A stretch of 64,000 nt of DNA from Novosphingobium album (ex Hu et al. 2023) (lineage in GTDB: Bacteria; Pseudomonadota; Alphaproteobacteria; Sphingomonadales; Sphingomonadaceae). Position 1 is the first letter of the stretch, and each line of letters starts with the position of its first letter. A program made the position numbers and the translations under genes. The notes under the pieces were generated by a model. It was not told where the DNA came from, ran no database searches, and worked only from the letters and a program-made list of their open reading frames with translations. Of the stretch, positions 50,950-60,661 are shown piece after piece. The DNA lies in NCBI RefSeq assembly GCF_022832385.1, contig NZ_JALHLE010000001.1, forward strand, positions 62,001 to 126,000, read 5' to 3'.

Positions 50950-52296
50950 ATGACGCGGCCGTCCGACTTTGCGGTGTCCGACGATCCGCGCGTGCAGGCC
51001 CAGCTAGATCGTCTGGGCGCGCTGTCCGTGCCGCAGGGTCGCATCGGTCTCGACACGGTCCGCGCCCTGCTGGACCGCCTCGGCAACCCGCAGCGGGACC
51101 TGCCGCCCGTTTTCCATGTGGCGGGCACCAACGGCAAGGGCTCGACCTGCGCCTTCCTGCGCGCCGCGCTGGAGGCGGCGGGCAAGACCGTGCATGTCTT
51201 CACCAGCCCGCATCTGGTACGCTTCAACGAGCGCATCCGCGTGGCCGGAGAACTGGTCAGTGATGCCATGCTGGCTGACCTATTGGCCGAAGTCCTCGAT
51301 GCTGCCGAAACGGCCGGAATCGGCGCCAGCTTCTTCGAAGTCTCCACCGCCGCGGCTTTCCTCGCCTTCACACGCGCGCCAGCCGATGCCTGCGTGATCG
51401 AAGTAGGGCTTGGCGGCCGTTTCGATGCAACCAATGTGATCGAAACACCTACGGCCTGTGGCATCGCCTCGCTAGGAATTGACCACGAGGCGTTCCTGCT
51501 GGCACCGGACGAGGGTGTTCCCGCCGATCCGCTGGCCCGCATTGCCTTCGAAAAGGCCGGGATCGCCAAGCCCGGCGTCCCTCTGGTGACGCTCGACTAC
51601 ACGCCCGCCATGAATGCGACGATTGCCGGGCGAGCAAAGCTGGCAGGCGCGCCGCACATCATGCGAACGCGCGACTGGTCGGTCAACCACGCACCCGAAG
51701 GTTTCGTCTATCGAGACGCTAAGGGGGCACTCACTCTGCCTGCCCCCGCCATGCCCGGCGTGCACCAGATCACCAACGCGGGCCTCGCCATCGCCATGCT
51801 ACGCCACCAGAACGCCGTTCCCGTGCCGACTACGGCCCTGGCGGAAGCGATGCACCGCGCCCATTGGCCCGCGCGCCTGCAGCGCCTGCAGCCAGGCCCA
51901 CTCACCGAACTGCTCCCGCCCGACACACCCTGCTGGCTCGACGGCGGACACAACCTGGACGCAGGGCAGGCGCTCGCCCGCCATTTCGACAGGATCGATG
52001 CGCGAATCCACCTCGTCATCGGCATGCTGTCAAACAAGAATCCTGCAGCCCTGCTCGAACCGCTGCGGGAGCGGCTGGCGAGCGTGACCGTGGTGCCCGT
52101 TCCGGGCCATGCCTGCCACGAGCCCTCTGCTTTCAGCGCGATCCCGGTGATCCCGCAGCCGACCTTCGCCCGCGACGTGGTTGAAGCGCTGCGAGCACTA
52201 AACGTCGCGACCGCACGCAGGGAGATCGTGCTGATCGCAGGCTCGCTCTATCTCGCAGGTGTGGTCCTGCGCGAAAACGGCGAGATTCCGGATTAA
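50950..52296 (+). CDS. folC: Dihydrofolate synthase / folylpolyglutamate synthase
   Basis: FolC adds glutamate to dihydropteroate and folates. The 448-residue Mur-ligase-like protein has the ATP loop in HVAGTNGKGSTCAFLRAAL, TSPHLVRFNERIRV, EVGLGGRFDATNVI and WLDGGHNLDAGQALA. ATG 50950 follows trpA. It converges on the AmpG-like gene, overlapping it by 4 bases. Confidence 0.95.
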   Translation: MTRPSDFAVSDDPRVQAQLDRLGALSVPQGRIGLDTVRALLDRLGNPQRDLPPVFHVAGTNGKGSTCAFLRAALEAAGKTVHVFTSPHLVRFNERIRVAGELVSDAMLADLLAEVLDAAETAGIGASFFEVSTAAAFLAFTRAPADACVIEVGLGGRFDATNVIETPTACGIASLGIDHEAFLLAPDEGVPADPLARIAFEKAGIAKPGVPLVTLDYTPAMNATIAGRAKLAGAPHIMRTRDWSVNHAPEGFVYRDAKGALTLPAPAMPGVHQITNAGLAIAMLRHQNAVPVPTTALAEAMHRAHWPARLQRLQPGPLTELLPPDTPCWLDGGHNLDAGQALARHFDRIDARIHLVIGMLSNKNPAALLEPLRERLASVTVVPVPGHACHEPSAFSAIPVIPQPTFARDVVEALRALNVATARREIVLIAGSLYLAGVVLRENGEIPD

Positions 52297-53699
52297 TCGC
52301 GCGCATCGCCTTCGCCGACTTCACCCGCCGTGCCCATCGCATCATCGACCAGCCCGCTGCGCATCATCCACCAGAACAGGACAATGCCCGGCAACGCCAC
52401 GAGCGTCGTGAGCAGGTAGAAATTCGCGTAGCCCATGGCTTCGATCAGAGCGCCCGCCGTCGTGCCAGTCAGGAAGCGGCCGACAATGCTCGCCCCGGCC
52501 GAAATCAGAGCATATTGCGCGGCCGTGAAGCGCAAATCGCACAGCGCCGAGAAGTAGGCGACCACCACAACCCCGCCATAACCGCTGGCGAAGTTCTCGA
52601 ACCCGATGGCAGAGGCCATGCCTATGTTGCTGTGGCCGGCGGCCGCGAGCAGCGCAAAGCTGAGATTGGACACAGCCATCAGGACAAGTGCAATCAGTAC
52701 CGAGCGTTTGAGGCCCAGCCGCGAATAAATCACGCCGCCCACAAAAACCCCCACGATCAACGCCCAGAAGCCCACACCGATGTCGTAGAGAGCAATTTCA
52801 TCGTTGGAAAACCCGAGATCGTCGAACAGCAGGCGGAACGTAAGGTTTGCCAACGTATCGCCGATCTTGTGGACAAGGATGAACAGCAAGACCAGCAAGG
52901 CACCCTTGCGCTTGAAGAACTCGGCGAAGGGCCCGGTGATCGAAGCCCACACTTCTCCCAAAGCCCGCCGCTCGTTGAAGACCTGATGCCGCTGCGGCTC
53001 GCCCAGCAGCAGCGCCGTGATCATGGCCGGCAGAGCGAAGACCGAGCAGGCCGCGTAAGCGAAGTGCCAGTCGAACCGCGCCGCCAGCACCAACGCCAGC
53101 GAACCGGCAAGTGCCGCGCCTATGCGCCAGCCGTACTGGCTCATGCCGGAGCCCACCCCGAGCTGATAGGGCTTAAGCGTCTCGATCCGGTAGGCGTCTA
53201 TAACGATGTCGAAGCTGGCACCGGCAACGCCCAGCAGAACGGCGGCGAGAGCCGTCCCGGCAATATCGGTAGCCGGATTGGCCAGTGCGAGGTTCACCGT
53301 GGCCGCCATAACCAAGAGACCGATAACCACCATCCAGGACACTCGCTGGCCCAGTCTGCCGATCAGTGGCAGATTGACGCCGTCCACGATCCACGCCCAG
53401 AGAAACTTCAGATTGTAGACAAAGAAAGCGAGTGTAAACGTTGTAATCGTTGATTTCTCTATCCCGTCCTGTGCAAGCCGGGTCGTCAGCGTCGCGGCCA
53501 GCATGGCGAAGGGAAAGCCGGAGGAAATTCCCAGGAAAAACGCCGCCAGCGATTCCTTTTCCAGATAGGGATGGACCGAGGCCCAGACGCCGCGACGCTC
53601 GATTTGGGGTTGGGCGTCCACGCCTTGCTCTCCAGAAAGTTGCGGCGCCAACTTAGCGGGCACTGTGGCGATGGGAAGACTGGATGAAGCCGCGATCAA
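52293..53699 (-). CDS. AmpG-type major facilitator permease
   Basis: The 468-residue product has a 40-residue polar N-terminus and about twelve membrane helices. The SSGFPFAMLAATLTTRLAQDGIEK loop and FLWAWIVDGVNLPLIGRLGQR motif correspond to AmpG proteins, which import anhydromuropeptides from cell-wall turnover. The VGVASFDIVIDAYRIE-type helix (read here as GVAGASFDIVIDAYRIE) is also typical. The substrate is inferred from the family; beta-lactamase induction is not implied. Confidence 0.87.
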   Translation of the reverse strand: MIAASSSLPIATVPAKLAPQLSGEQGVDAQPQIERRGVWASVHPYLEKESLAAFFLGISSGFPFAMLAATLTTRLAQDGIEKSTITTFTLAFFVYNLKFLWAWIVDGVNLPLIGRLGQRVSWMVVIGLLVMAATVNLALANPATDIAGTALAAVLLGVAGASFDIVIDAYRIETLKPYQLGVGSGMSQYGWRIGAALAGSLALVLAARFDWHFAYAACSVFALPAMITALLLGEPQRHQVFNERRALGEVWASITGPFAEFFKRKGALLVLLFILVHKIGDTLANLTFRLLFDDLGFSNDEIALYDIGVGFWALIVGVFVGGVIYSRLGLKRSVLIALVLMAVSNLSFALLAAAGHSNIGMASAIGFENFASGYGGVVVVAYFSALCDLRFTAAQYALISAGASIVGRFLTGTTAGALIEAMGYANFYLLTTLVALPGIVLFWWMMRSGLVDDAMGTAGEVGEGDARD

Positions 53700-53715
53700 C
53701 AGCTAAGGCCGCGTG

Positions 53716-54621
53716 ATGGCACAACCTCCCAGAAAATCCGGCGGCCCGCGGCGCGGCGGCCCCGGCGCAAAACCTCCTTTTCCGCGCGGTCCGCGCAAGT
53801 CTGGCGGCCTCGCGCCCCGTGGCGCCAAACCGCCGCGTGCTGCGCCCCCCACCCCAAAGGACCCCACGCTCCCCGCCCGTGAAGGCGAGCGCATTGCCAA
53901 GCTGCTGGCACGCGCCGGCGTCGCCAGCCGCCGCGAGGCGGAGCGGATGATTGCCGAGGGGCGCGTCAAGCTGGGTGAGGATGTGATCGAGACCCCTTCC
54001 ACGGTGCTGACCAGCCTCAAGGGCGTCACAGTCGACGGCAACCCGGTGAAAGCCGCCGAGGCGACCCGCTTGTTCGTCTTCCACAAGCCCGCCGGGCTGA
54101 TCACGGCCGAACGCGATCCCGCGGGACGGCCGACGATCTACAACGCACTGCGTAACGCCCTCCCGCCCGGAACCGGGCGCGTCATGCCGGTGGGCCGCCT
54201 CGACTTCAACACCGAGGGCCTGCTGCTGCTGACCAACGACGGCGAGTTCAAGCGCCAGCTCGAACTGCCCGCGACGGGTGTGCCGCGCACCTACCGCGCC
54301 CGCGCTTTCGGTGCCGTCACGCAGGCACAGCTCGAAGGCCTGATCGAGGGGATCGAGATCGAGGGTATCCGATACGGCAAGATCGACGCCAACATGGAGC
54401 GCAGCAGCGGCCGCAACCGCTGGATCGAAATGACCCTGACCGAAGGCAAGAACCGTGAGGTCCGGCGTGTGCTCGAACATCTGGGGCTGGAAGTCAGCCG
54501 CCTGATCCGCACTGCCTATGGGCCGTTCCAGTTGCTCGACCTGCCCAAGGGCGCGGCGATCGAAATCGATTCGAAGACCCTCGATAAATTCCGCAAGACC
54601 TTGCCTGGTGCCAAGGCATGA
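53716..54621 (+). CDS. RluB/RsuA-type rRNA pseudouridine synthase
   Basis: The 301-residue product has a Pro/Arg/Gly-rich basic N-terminal extension (about 55 residues), an S4 RNA-binding domain (RIAKLLARAGVASRREAERMIAEGRV), and the pseudouridine synthase domain with the catalytic Asp in MPVGRLDFNTEGLLLLTND and a conserved KNREVRRVLEHLGLEV. This is the RluB/RluE/RsuA group; which uridine is modified cannot be told. GTG 53713 one codon upstream is an alternative start. rsmD follows with a 4-base overlap. Confidence 0.92.
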   Translation: MAQPPRKSGGPRRGGPGAKPPFPRGPRKSGGLAPRGAKPPRAAPPTPKDPTLPAREGERIAKLLARAGVASRREAERMIAEGRVKLGEDVIETPSTVLTSLKGVTVDGNPVKAAEATRLFVFHKPAGLITAERDPAGRPTIYNALRNALPPGTGRVMPVGRLDFNTEGLLLLTNDGEFKRQLELPATGVPRTYRARAFGAVTQAQLEGLIEGIEIEGIRYGKIDANMERSSGRNRWIEMTLTEGKNREVRRVLEHLGLEVSRLIRTAYGPFQLLDLPKGAAIEIDSKTLDKFRKTLPGAKA

Positions 54622-55175
54622 AAGGCGCCCTCAGGATCGTCGCGGGCGAATGGCGCGGCCGCAAGCTGGCCGCGCCCGAAGGTGACGCCACGCGCCCTAC
54701 GGCGGACCGCACCCGCGAGACGTTATTTTCAATGCTGGTCAGCCGCCTGGGTTCGTTCGAGGGGCTGAAAGTGGCCGATCTCTTCGCCGGTTCCGGCGCG
54801 CTCGGGCTCGAAGCCTTGTCACGCGGCGCCGCGCATTGCCTGTTCGTCGATCAGGACGCTACGGCGATCCGGGCAATCCGCCACAACATCGCCGCGCTTC
54901 AGGCACAATCGCGCAGCGATGTACGGGCAAGTTCGGTGCTGTCGCTTGGGCCAGCGAAGGAGCCGATGGACCTTGTCCTGCTCGATCCTCCCTATGAGAC
55001 TGGCGCTGGCGCGGTCGCCATCGACAAGCTGGCCCGTCTTGGCTGGATCGGCGATGGAACGTGGATCAGTCTCGAGACAGCCAGGACCGAAAGCGTAGCG
55101 ATCCGAGGCTTCGAAACCGAAACCATGCGGGATGTCGGCAAGGCGCGGCTTCATATCCTGCGCCGTTCGGACTGA
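54618..55175 (+). CDS. rsmD: 16S rRNA (guanine966-N2)-methyltransferase RsmD
   Basis: RsmD methylates G966 of 16S rRNA. The 185-residue protein starts MKGALRIVAGEWRGRKLAAPEG and has TRPTADRTRETLFSML, the SAM-binding VADLFAGSGALGLEALSRGA, and the catalytic LLDPPYETG motif. It is coupled to the upstream pseudouridine synthase gene, a sensible pairing of rRNA-modifying enzymes. Confidence 0.95.
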   Translation: MKGALRIVAGEWRGRKLAAPEGDATRPTADRTRETLFSMLVSRLGSFEGLKVADLFAGSGALGLEALSRGAAHCLFVDQDATAIRAIRHNIAALQAQSRSDVRASSVLSLGPAKEPMDLVLLDPPYETGAGAVAIDKLARLGWIGDGTWISLETARTESVAIRGFETETMRDVGKARLHILRRSD

Positions 55176-55269
55176 CGCGCACATATAACCAGGACTCCGA
55201 ACGAAAAGGCGAGGAAACCAAGCACTGTCTGCCTTGCGCGAACCGCCTTCGTTCCCTAGTTGTTCACCC

Positions 55270-57558
55270 GTGAACGACCTGCAAGCCCCCTCTCAAGACC
55301 CGCTGATCGACGGCCTCAACGAGCCCCAGCGCGAAGCCGTGCTGACTACCGCAGGCCCGGTGTTAATGCTGGCAGGAGCAGGTACGGGCAAGACCGCGGC
55401 GCTCACCCGCAGGCTGGCGAATCTCATCCGCAGCCGCCTTGCCTGGCCGAGCGAAATCCTCTGCGTCACCTTCACCAACAAGGCCGCGCGTGAGATGCGC
55501 GAACGTGTCGGCCAGCTGATTGGTCCGGAAGTGGAAGGCATGCCCTGGCTCGGCACCTTCCATGCGATCGCCGCCAAGATGCTGCGCCGCCATGCCGAGC
55601 TTGTGGGCCTGCAGTCCAACTACACGATCATTGATACCGATGATCAGCTGCGCCTGCTCAAGCAGCTGATCGTGGCTGAGGGGGTGGACGAAAAGCGCTT
55701 CCCCCCGCGCCAGCTCGCTGGTTGCATCGACCGCTGGAAAAACCGCGGCCTCAATCCGCAGGATCTCGATGCGGGCGAGAACGAGGCCTACGCCAATGGC
55801 AAGGGCCGTCATTTCTACCAGCTCTATCAGGACCGGCTGAAGACACTGAACGCCTGCGACTTCGGCGACCTGCTGCTGCACATGCTGAACATCCTGCGGA
55901 CCCACCGCGATGTCCTCGAGCAGTACCAGCAACGCTTCAAGTACGTAATGGTGGACGAGTATCAGGACACCAATCAGGTCCAGTACCTGTGGCTCCGGCT
56001 GATCGCACAAGGCCGCCAGAACATCTGCGTGGTGGGCGACGACGACCAGTCGATCTATTCATGGCGCGGTGCAGAAGTTGCCAATATCCTACGGTTTGAA
56101 AAGGATTTTCCCGGCGCGAAAGTGATCCGGCTGGAGCAGAACTACCGCTCCACCCCGCAGATCCTTGCCGCCGCCTCCGGCCTCATCAACGAGAACAGCC
56201 AGCGGCTCGGCAAGACGCTTTGGACCGAACGCCATCCCGGCGACAAAGTTCGTGTGATCGGCGTCTGGGATGCACCTGAGGAAGCCCGCCGGGTGGGCGA
56301 CGAGATCGAGCGGCTGGAACGAGAAGGCGCGCCGCTCGATCAGATAGCGATCCTCGTGCGCGCGCAATACCAGACCCGGGAATTCGAAGACCGGTTCATA
56401 AGTATCGGCCTCAAGTACCGGATTATCGGTGGTTTTCGTTTCTACGAACGTGCGGAAATCCGCGACGCCCTCGCCTATCTGCGCGTTATCGCCCAGCCCG
56501 CAGACGATCTGGCCTTCGAACGCATCTACAACGCCCCCAAGCGCGGCCTCGGCGCCAAGGCGCTGGAAAAATTGCATCAGGTCGCGCGTGGCCGGGGCAT
56601 TCCGCTGGCTGCCGCCGCGATCGAGATCGCCGACACGGACGAACTGCCCGCTCGCGCGCGCAACACCTTCCTTGCGCTGATGCGCGATTTCGCCCGCTGG
56701 CGCGATCTGGAGAAGACCGAGAACCCGGCCGACCTGCTGCGCACGGTCATGGACGAATGCGGCTATACCGATGCACTGCAGGCGGAGAAGACGCCCGAAG
56801 CGGCCGGCCGCCTCGAGAACCTAGTCGAACTCGCTCGTGCCATGGAAGAGTACGACAGCCTCGGCGACTTCCTCGAACACGTCAGTCTTGTCATGGACAA
56901 CGATGCTTCCGCCGACGAGGAAAAGGTCACGATCATGACCATGCACGGCGCCAAGGGGCTGGAATTTGACAACGTGTTCCTGCCCGGGTGGGAGGAAGGC
57001 GTGTTCCCCTCGCAGCGCTCGCTCGACGAAGGCGGCCTTGCCAGTCTCGAGGAAGAACGCCGCCTGGCCTACGTTGCGATCACGCGTGCGCGGCGCAAGT
57101 GCACGATCCTTCATGCCGCGAACCGGCGCATCTACGGCCAGTGGACCAGTTCCATCCCTTCGCGCTTCATCGCCGAACTGCCTTCGGACCATGTCGAAAG
57201 TGAAACCACGCTATCGGGTGGTGCCTCGCTGTGGCGCGCGCAATGGTCCGAGCATTCCGATCCCTTTGCCGATGTCGCACGTGCCCAGCCCGCCCGTACC
57301 GTCACGCGCGGGCCCGGATGGCAGCGCGCGGCACAGCAGGAATACGACCCCAAGCCACGCAAGATCGCGGAAAGCACCCGCAGCGCCGCCAGCTTTGCCG
57401 CCAGACCGCGCAGCGACATCGCGATCGGCGCGCGCGTGTTTCACGAGAAGTTCGGCTACGGCACCGTCGCCACGCAGGAAGGCAACAAGCTGGAAATCGA
57501 CTTCGAGCAGTCCGGCCGCAAGCGGGTGATCGACAGTTTCGTCAAGCTGGCGGAATAG
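55270..57558 (+). CDS. UvrD/PcrA-family ATP-dependent DNA helicase
   Basis: The 762-residue SF1A helicase has all main motifs: Walker A AGAGTGKT (residues 35-42), VDEYQDTN, VVGDDDQSIYSWRGAE, LEQNYRST, TMHGAKGLEFDNVFLPGWEEG and RRLAYVAITRAR. The C-terminal 60 residues (ARVFHEKFGYGTVATQEG and after) match the PcrA/UvrD tail that binds RNA polymerase in related proteins. GTG 55270 (reading MNDLQAPSQDP) is preferred; TTG 55234 is the longer alternative. It works in nucleotide-excision or mismatch repair. Confidence 0.94.
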   Translation: MNDLQAPSQDPLIDGLNEPQREAVLTTAGPVLMLAGAGTGKTAALTRRLANLIRSRLAWPSEILCVTFTNKAAREMRERVGQLIGPEVEGMPWLGTFHAIAAKMLRRHAELVGLQSNYTIIDTDDQLRLLKQLIVAEGVDEKRFPPRQLAGCIDRWKNRGLNPQDLDAGENEAYANGKGRHFYQLYQDRLKTLNACDFGDLLLHMLNILRTHRDVLEQYQQRFKYVMVDEYQDTNQVQYLWLRLIAQGRQNICVVGDDDQSIYSWRGAEVANILRFEKDFPGAKVIRLEQNYRSTPQILAAASGLINENSQRLGKTLWTERHPGDKVRVIGVWDAPEEARRVGDEIERLEREGAPLDQIAILVRAQYQTREFEDRFISIGLKYRIIGGFRFYERAEIRDALAYLRVIAQPADDLAFERIYNAPKRGLGAKALEKLHQVARGRGIPLAAAAIEIADTDELPARARNTFLALMRDFARWRDLEKTENPADLLRTVMDECGYTDALQAEKTPEAAGRLENLVELARAMEEYDSLGDFLEHVSLVMDNDASADEEKVTIMTMHGAKGLEFDNVFLPGWEEGVFPSQRSLDEGGLASLEEERRLAYVAITRARRKCTILHAANRRIYGQWTSSIPSRFIAELPSDHVESETTLSGGASLWRAQWSEHSDPFADVARAQPARTVTRGPGWQRAAQQEYDPKPRKIAESTRSAASFAARPRSDIAIGARVFHEKFGYGTVATQEGNKLEIDFEQSGRKRVIDSFVKLAE

Positions 57559-57559
57559 G

Positions 57560-58372
57560 TCAGACGCCCCAGCGGGTGAGCCGCTCCGAAATCCATTCCA
57601 CGCCGCGTGAAATTGCCGACTCGTAGCCCTCCGCCTCGATTGCCGGGCCAAGAAATTCGAGGTCGAAGTATCCGGTATAGCCGGCATCGAGCAGTTCGCC
57701 GATCAGCCATTCGAGAGGAATCGAGCCATCGCCCGGCACCCGGCGATTGAATTTCAGCTCTTCGCCGGTCCGAAAATCGCTGACATTGACGATCAGGAAA
57801 CGATCGTGGTTTTCGCGAAACAGGCGTGGCAGATCGCGTTCGTACCAACAGTTCTGCAATTCCACGACCACGCCAAGATCAGCGCGTCTGCCCAGTTCGC
57901 AGGCGGCATGCAGCGAGCCGACGAATCCCAATTCGCGATTGGTGATCGAACTGTGTTCGATCACCAGACGCACCCCCGACTGGATCGCATAGCTGCTTGC
58001 CAGACCCAGCATCGCGACGAGACGATCGAATGCCTCGTCGGTCGGCATCCGCTCGGGCGCCGGACCGGAAACGCTGAATGCAGAGCGGCAGCCCAGCGAC
58101 GCAGCGACATCGATCAACGGCCGCAGGTGCGCCAGAGTGGACTGGGCATCGTCGATCAGGCACGCACCGCCAGTTCCGATCGAGGCCACCTGCATTCCCG
58201 ATCCGCGCACAAGGGCAATCGCCTCATCCGGCGGATCACCCAGCCTGGCCATGGTCAAGGACACCGCCCCCACACCCAGCCGGGCCAGAAACTCAAGCGA
58301 TTGCCCAATCGGCCATCGCATGGCCGAGACCAGACTAACCGAAGCGCGGGGATGTACAAAGGCCGTGCACAT
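57560..58372 (-). CDS. Sugar phosphate isomerase/epimerase-like TIM-barrel protein
   Basis: The 270-residue product fits the xylose isomerase-like TIM-barrel family (AP endonuclease 2 type). It has LVIEHSSITNRELGFVGSL and VVVELQNCWYERDL with metal-ligand Glu and His positions, LIVNVSDFRTGE, and YTGYFDLEFLG near the end. The substrate is unknown; inosose dehydratase or hydroxypyruvate isomerase-type chemistry is possible. It converges on the helicase gene with a 1-base gap. Confidence 0.82.
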   Translation of the reverse strand: MCTAFVHPRASVSLVSAMRWPIGQSLEFLARLGVGAVSLTMARLGDPPDEAIALVRGSGMQVASIGTGGACLIDDAQSTLAHLRPLIDVAASLGCRSAFSVSGPAPERMPTDEAFDRLVAMLGLASSYAIQSGVRLVIEHSSITNRELGFVGSLHAACELGRRADLGVVVELQNCWYERDLPRLFRENHDRFLIVNVSDFRTGEELKFNRRVPGDGSIPLEWLIGELLDAGYTGYFDLEFLGPAIEAEGYESAISRGVEWISERLTRWGV

Positions 58373-58417
58373 GGGCGAAGTCTAGACGAAAGACCCGGAC
58401 CACGTCGCCCGTTTCGT

Positions 58418-59758
58418 TCAGGCCAGCGCGGATACGCTCAGGAATTCCGGAACCGGACCGTTCCAGCCATCGTCCTCGGGCTCTGGCTCCGCACGGCGCG
58501 GGCGGCGTTCCTTGCGCGGCTCCTCAGACCGGGCGTCGCGGCGCGGGGCACGCTCTTCGCGCGTCCTCTCGCCTGATTCACGCCGGGTCTTCTCGCGCGG
58601 TTCACGCCGGGGCTTTTCCTCGCGCGGGGCCTCGGCTTCCTCGAACTGAAGTTCGTAGACGGGGATCTTGCCGCCGGTCAGCTTCTCGACGTTCTCGATC
58701 GCCTCCGCATCCTCAGGTGCGACGAACGTGAAAGCCCGCCCTGTCGCGCCGCCACGGCCAGTACGGCCGATGCGATGGACATAATCGTCCGGATGCCAGG
58801 GCGTATCGAAATTGAAGACATGGCTTACGCCCTTGACGTCAAGTCCGCGCGCGGCGACGTCGGAAGCACACAGGATATTGATATCCCCCGCCTTGAAGCG
58901 CTCCAGCTCGGCAAGACGCGCGGGCTGGTCCATGTCGCCATGAATTTCACCGGCAGCGAAACCGTGACGCTTCAGGCTCGTGGCAAGTTCGCGCACGGTC
59001 GTCTTGCGGTTGCAAAAGACGATCGCGGTGGAAACGTCATCGGTCCGCAGCAGCTGGCGCAGCACTTCGCGCTTCTTGCGCGCATTCACCGCGACCTTGT
59101 GCTGGGCGATGTTGGTGTTGGTCGTGGCCGGACGGGCGACCTCGATATACTTCGGATTCGAAAGGAAACGGTCGGCCAGCTTCTTGATCACCGGCGGCAT
59201 CGTTGCCGAGAACAGCATCGTCTGGCGGTTGACCGGCAGCTTTGAGCAGATCGTCTCGATGTCGGGGATGAAGCCCATGTCGAGCATGCGGTCAGCTTCG
59301 TCGATCACCAGCAGCTCGCAGCCGGTCAACATGATCTTGCCGCGTTCGAACAGGTCCATCAGGCGGCCGGGCGTTGCGATCAGCACGTCCACGCCACCAG
59401 CGAGAGCCTTGAGCTGATCACCCATCTGCACGCCGCCGATCAGCAGCGCCATCTTGAGATCATGGTTCTTGCCGTACTTCTCGAAATTCTCGGCGACCTG
59501 TGCTGCCAGTTCGCGCGTCGGCTCGAGAATCAGCGAGCGCGGCATCAGCGCGCGGCGGCGGCCATGCGCGAGAATATCGATCATCGGCAGCACGAAGCTG
59601 GCGGTCTTGCCTGTGCCGGTCTGCGCGATGCCGATCAGATCCTTCATCATCAGAACCGGCGGGATGGCCTGCGCCTGAATTGGAGTCGGTTCTGTGTAGC
59701 CCGCGGCTTCCACCGCTTGCAGCAATTCATCAGACAGGCCGAGATCGGCAAAGCTCAT
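58418..59758 (-). CDS. DEAD-box ATP-dependent RNA helicase
   Basis: The 446-residue product starts MSFADLGLSDELLQAVEAAG (Q motif) and has AQTGTGKT, PTRELAAQVAENF, the VIDEADRMLDMGF DEAD motif, FSATMPP, and HRIGRTGRGG. The last 60 residues are an Arg/Glu-rich low-complexity tail (REPREKTRRESGERTREER). It is the RhlE/SrmB-like type, which typically helps ribosome assembly or mRNA decay. ATG 59758 is the family-fitting start; an upstream ATG 59872 would add 38 residues of low quality. Confidence 0.93.
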   Translation of the reverse strand: MSFADLGLSDELLQAVEAAGYTEPTPIQAQAIPPVLMMKDLIGIAQTGTGKTASFVLPMIDILAHGRRRALMPRSLILEPTRELAAQVAENFEKYGKNHDLKMALLIGGVQMGDQLKALAGGVDVLIATPGRLMDLFERGKIMLTGCELLVIDEADRMLDMGFIPDIETICSKLPVNRQTMLFSATMPPVIKKLADRFLSNPKYIEVARPATTNTNIAQHKVAVNARKKREVLRQLLRTDDVSTAIVFCNRKTTVRELATSLKRHGFAAGEIHGDMDQPARLAELERFKAGDINILCASDVAARGLDVKGVSHVFNFDTPWHPDDYVHRIGRTGRGGATGRAFTFVAPEDAEAIENVEKLTGGKIPVYELQFEEAEAPREEKPRREPREKTRRESGERTREERAPRRDARSEEPRKERRPRRAEPEPEDDGWNGPVPEFLSVSALA

Positions 59759-59929
59759 AGGCTGTGTGTTTTCCGGAAAGATCGAGAGTGAACGCACCTT
59801 ACAGGTTAGCAACAGGAATTGACATCCTGTCCGCGACCCCACGGGCACGACTGCGGGGGCCCTAGGCACCAAGGGCCGTCAAAGTCAAGAATTTCCGGCC
59901 TGAACACCGCATTTACGGCGTCGGCGTGC

Positions 59930-60526
59930 TCAGTGCCCGTCCGGAACCAACTGCCTGATACGAGTCAGTTTGCAATTCATGCCACTGCGCGAAAGCAGCG
60001 TGTCACGGTCCACGCAGAGCTGCCCGTCGGACGTACGTGCGAGATAGAACCCGGAATAGAAATCCCGTGCCCGGCACGACCGTTCCAGGTCAGCCGCGAC
60101 CAGCCGACGGTCCCGCATGTAAAGCAGCAGCCGGCTTCCCTTGTTGGGCTTGACGCCGGCGATACCGCTGATTGGAAGGCATTTGCCGATCTTGCGCTCG
60201 CTGAAATGGAGATCGAAATCGTCGTCGGGCATGCCTGTCAGCATGTCCGGCGGCATCGGTGGCGCGGCGCGGGGCGTAATGCGGATCTCCATGCGCTGCT
60301 CGATGCGCACCTGCCTCGCAGGCTGCGGCTGCACGTCTTGCAGCATCCGGATCGAAACGGGCCTTTGCCGGGCGAAGATCTGCCTGCTTCCCGGCGCGAC
60401 ATAACCCGGTGCAGGCGGTTCGGTCTGCCGCACCGGCTGCGCCGCATCGTCCACGCCACTATCGACTGCACCAGTTGCCGGAAGCAACAAGGCAATCGGA
60501 TAGAGCAGAACGGTAACGAGATTCAT
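59930..60526 (-). CDS. Exported protein of unknown function
   Basis: The 198-residue product has a short signal peptide-like start (MNLVTVLLYPIALLLPATGAVDSG), a Pro/Gln/Arg-rich middle (about residues 30-100), and a compact C-terminal domain with four cysteines (GKCLPISGI, ERSCRARDFYSGFY, GQLCVDRD and GMNCKL) that could form two disulfides. I recognise no family. It sits opposite and upstream of a FAD dehydrogenase gene, and the frame is clean through to a TGA at 59930. Confidence 0.65.
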   Translation of the reverse strand: MNLVTVLLYPIALLLPATGAVDSGVDDAAQPVRQTEPPAPGYVAPGSRQIFARQRPVSIRMLQDVQPQPARQVRIEQRMEIRITPRAAPPMPPDMLTGMPDDDFDLHFSERKIGKCLPISGIAGVKPNKGSRLLLYMRDRRLVAADLERSCRARDFYSGFYLARTSDGQLCVDRDTLLSRSGMNCKLTRIRQLVPDGH

Positions 60527-60661
60527 GCGTTGGCGGGTCCCCGGAACACGGCCATGCCGTTCCTCCCGCCATAGTGCAAGACCTTGAACCGCCGCTTAAC
60601 TCGACGCGAATTTGCGTTGTGGCCAGATGAAATCCACGCCCGTCTGTGCCATAGCAGAGGC

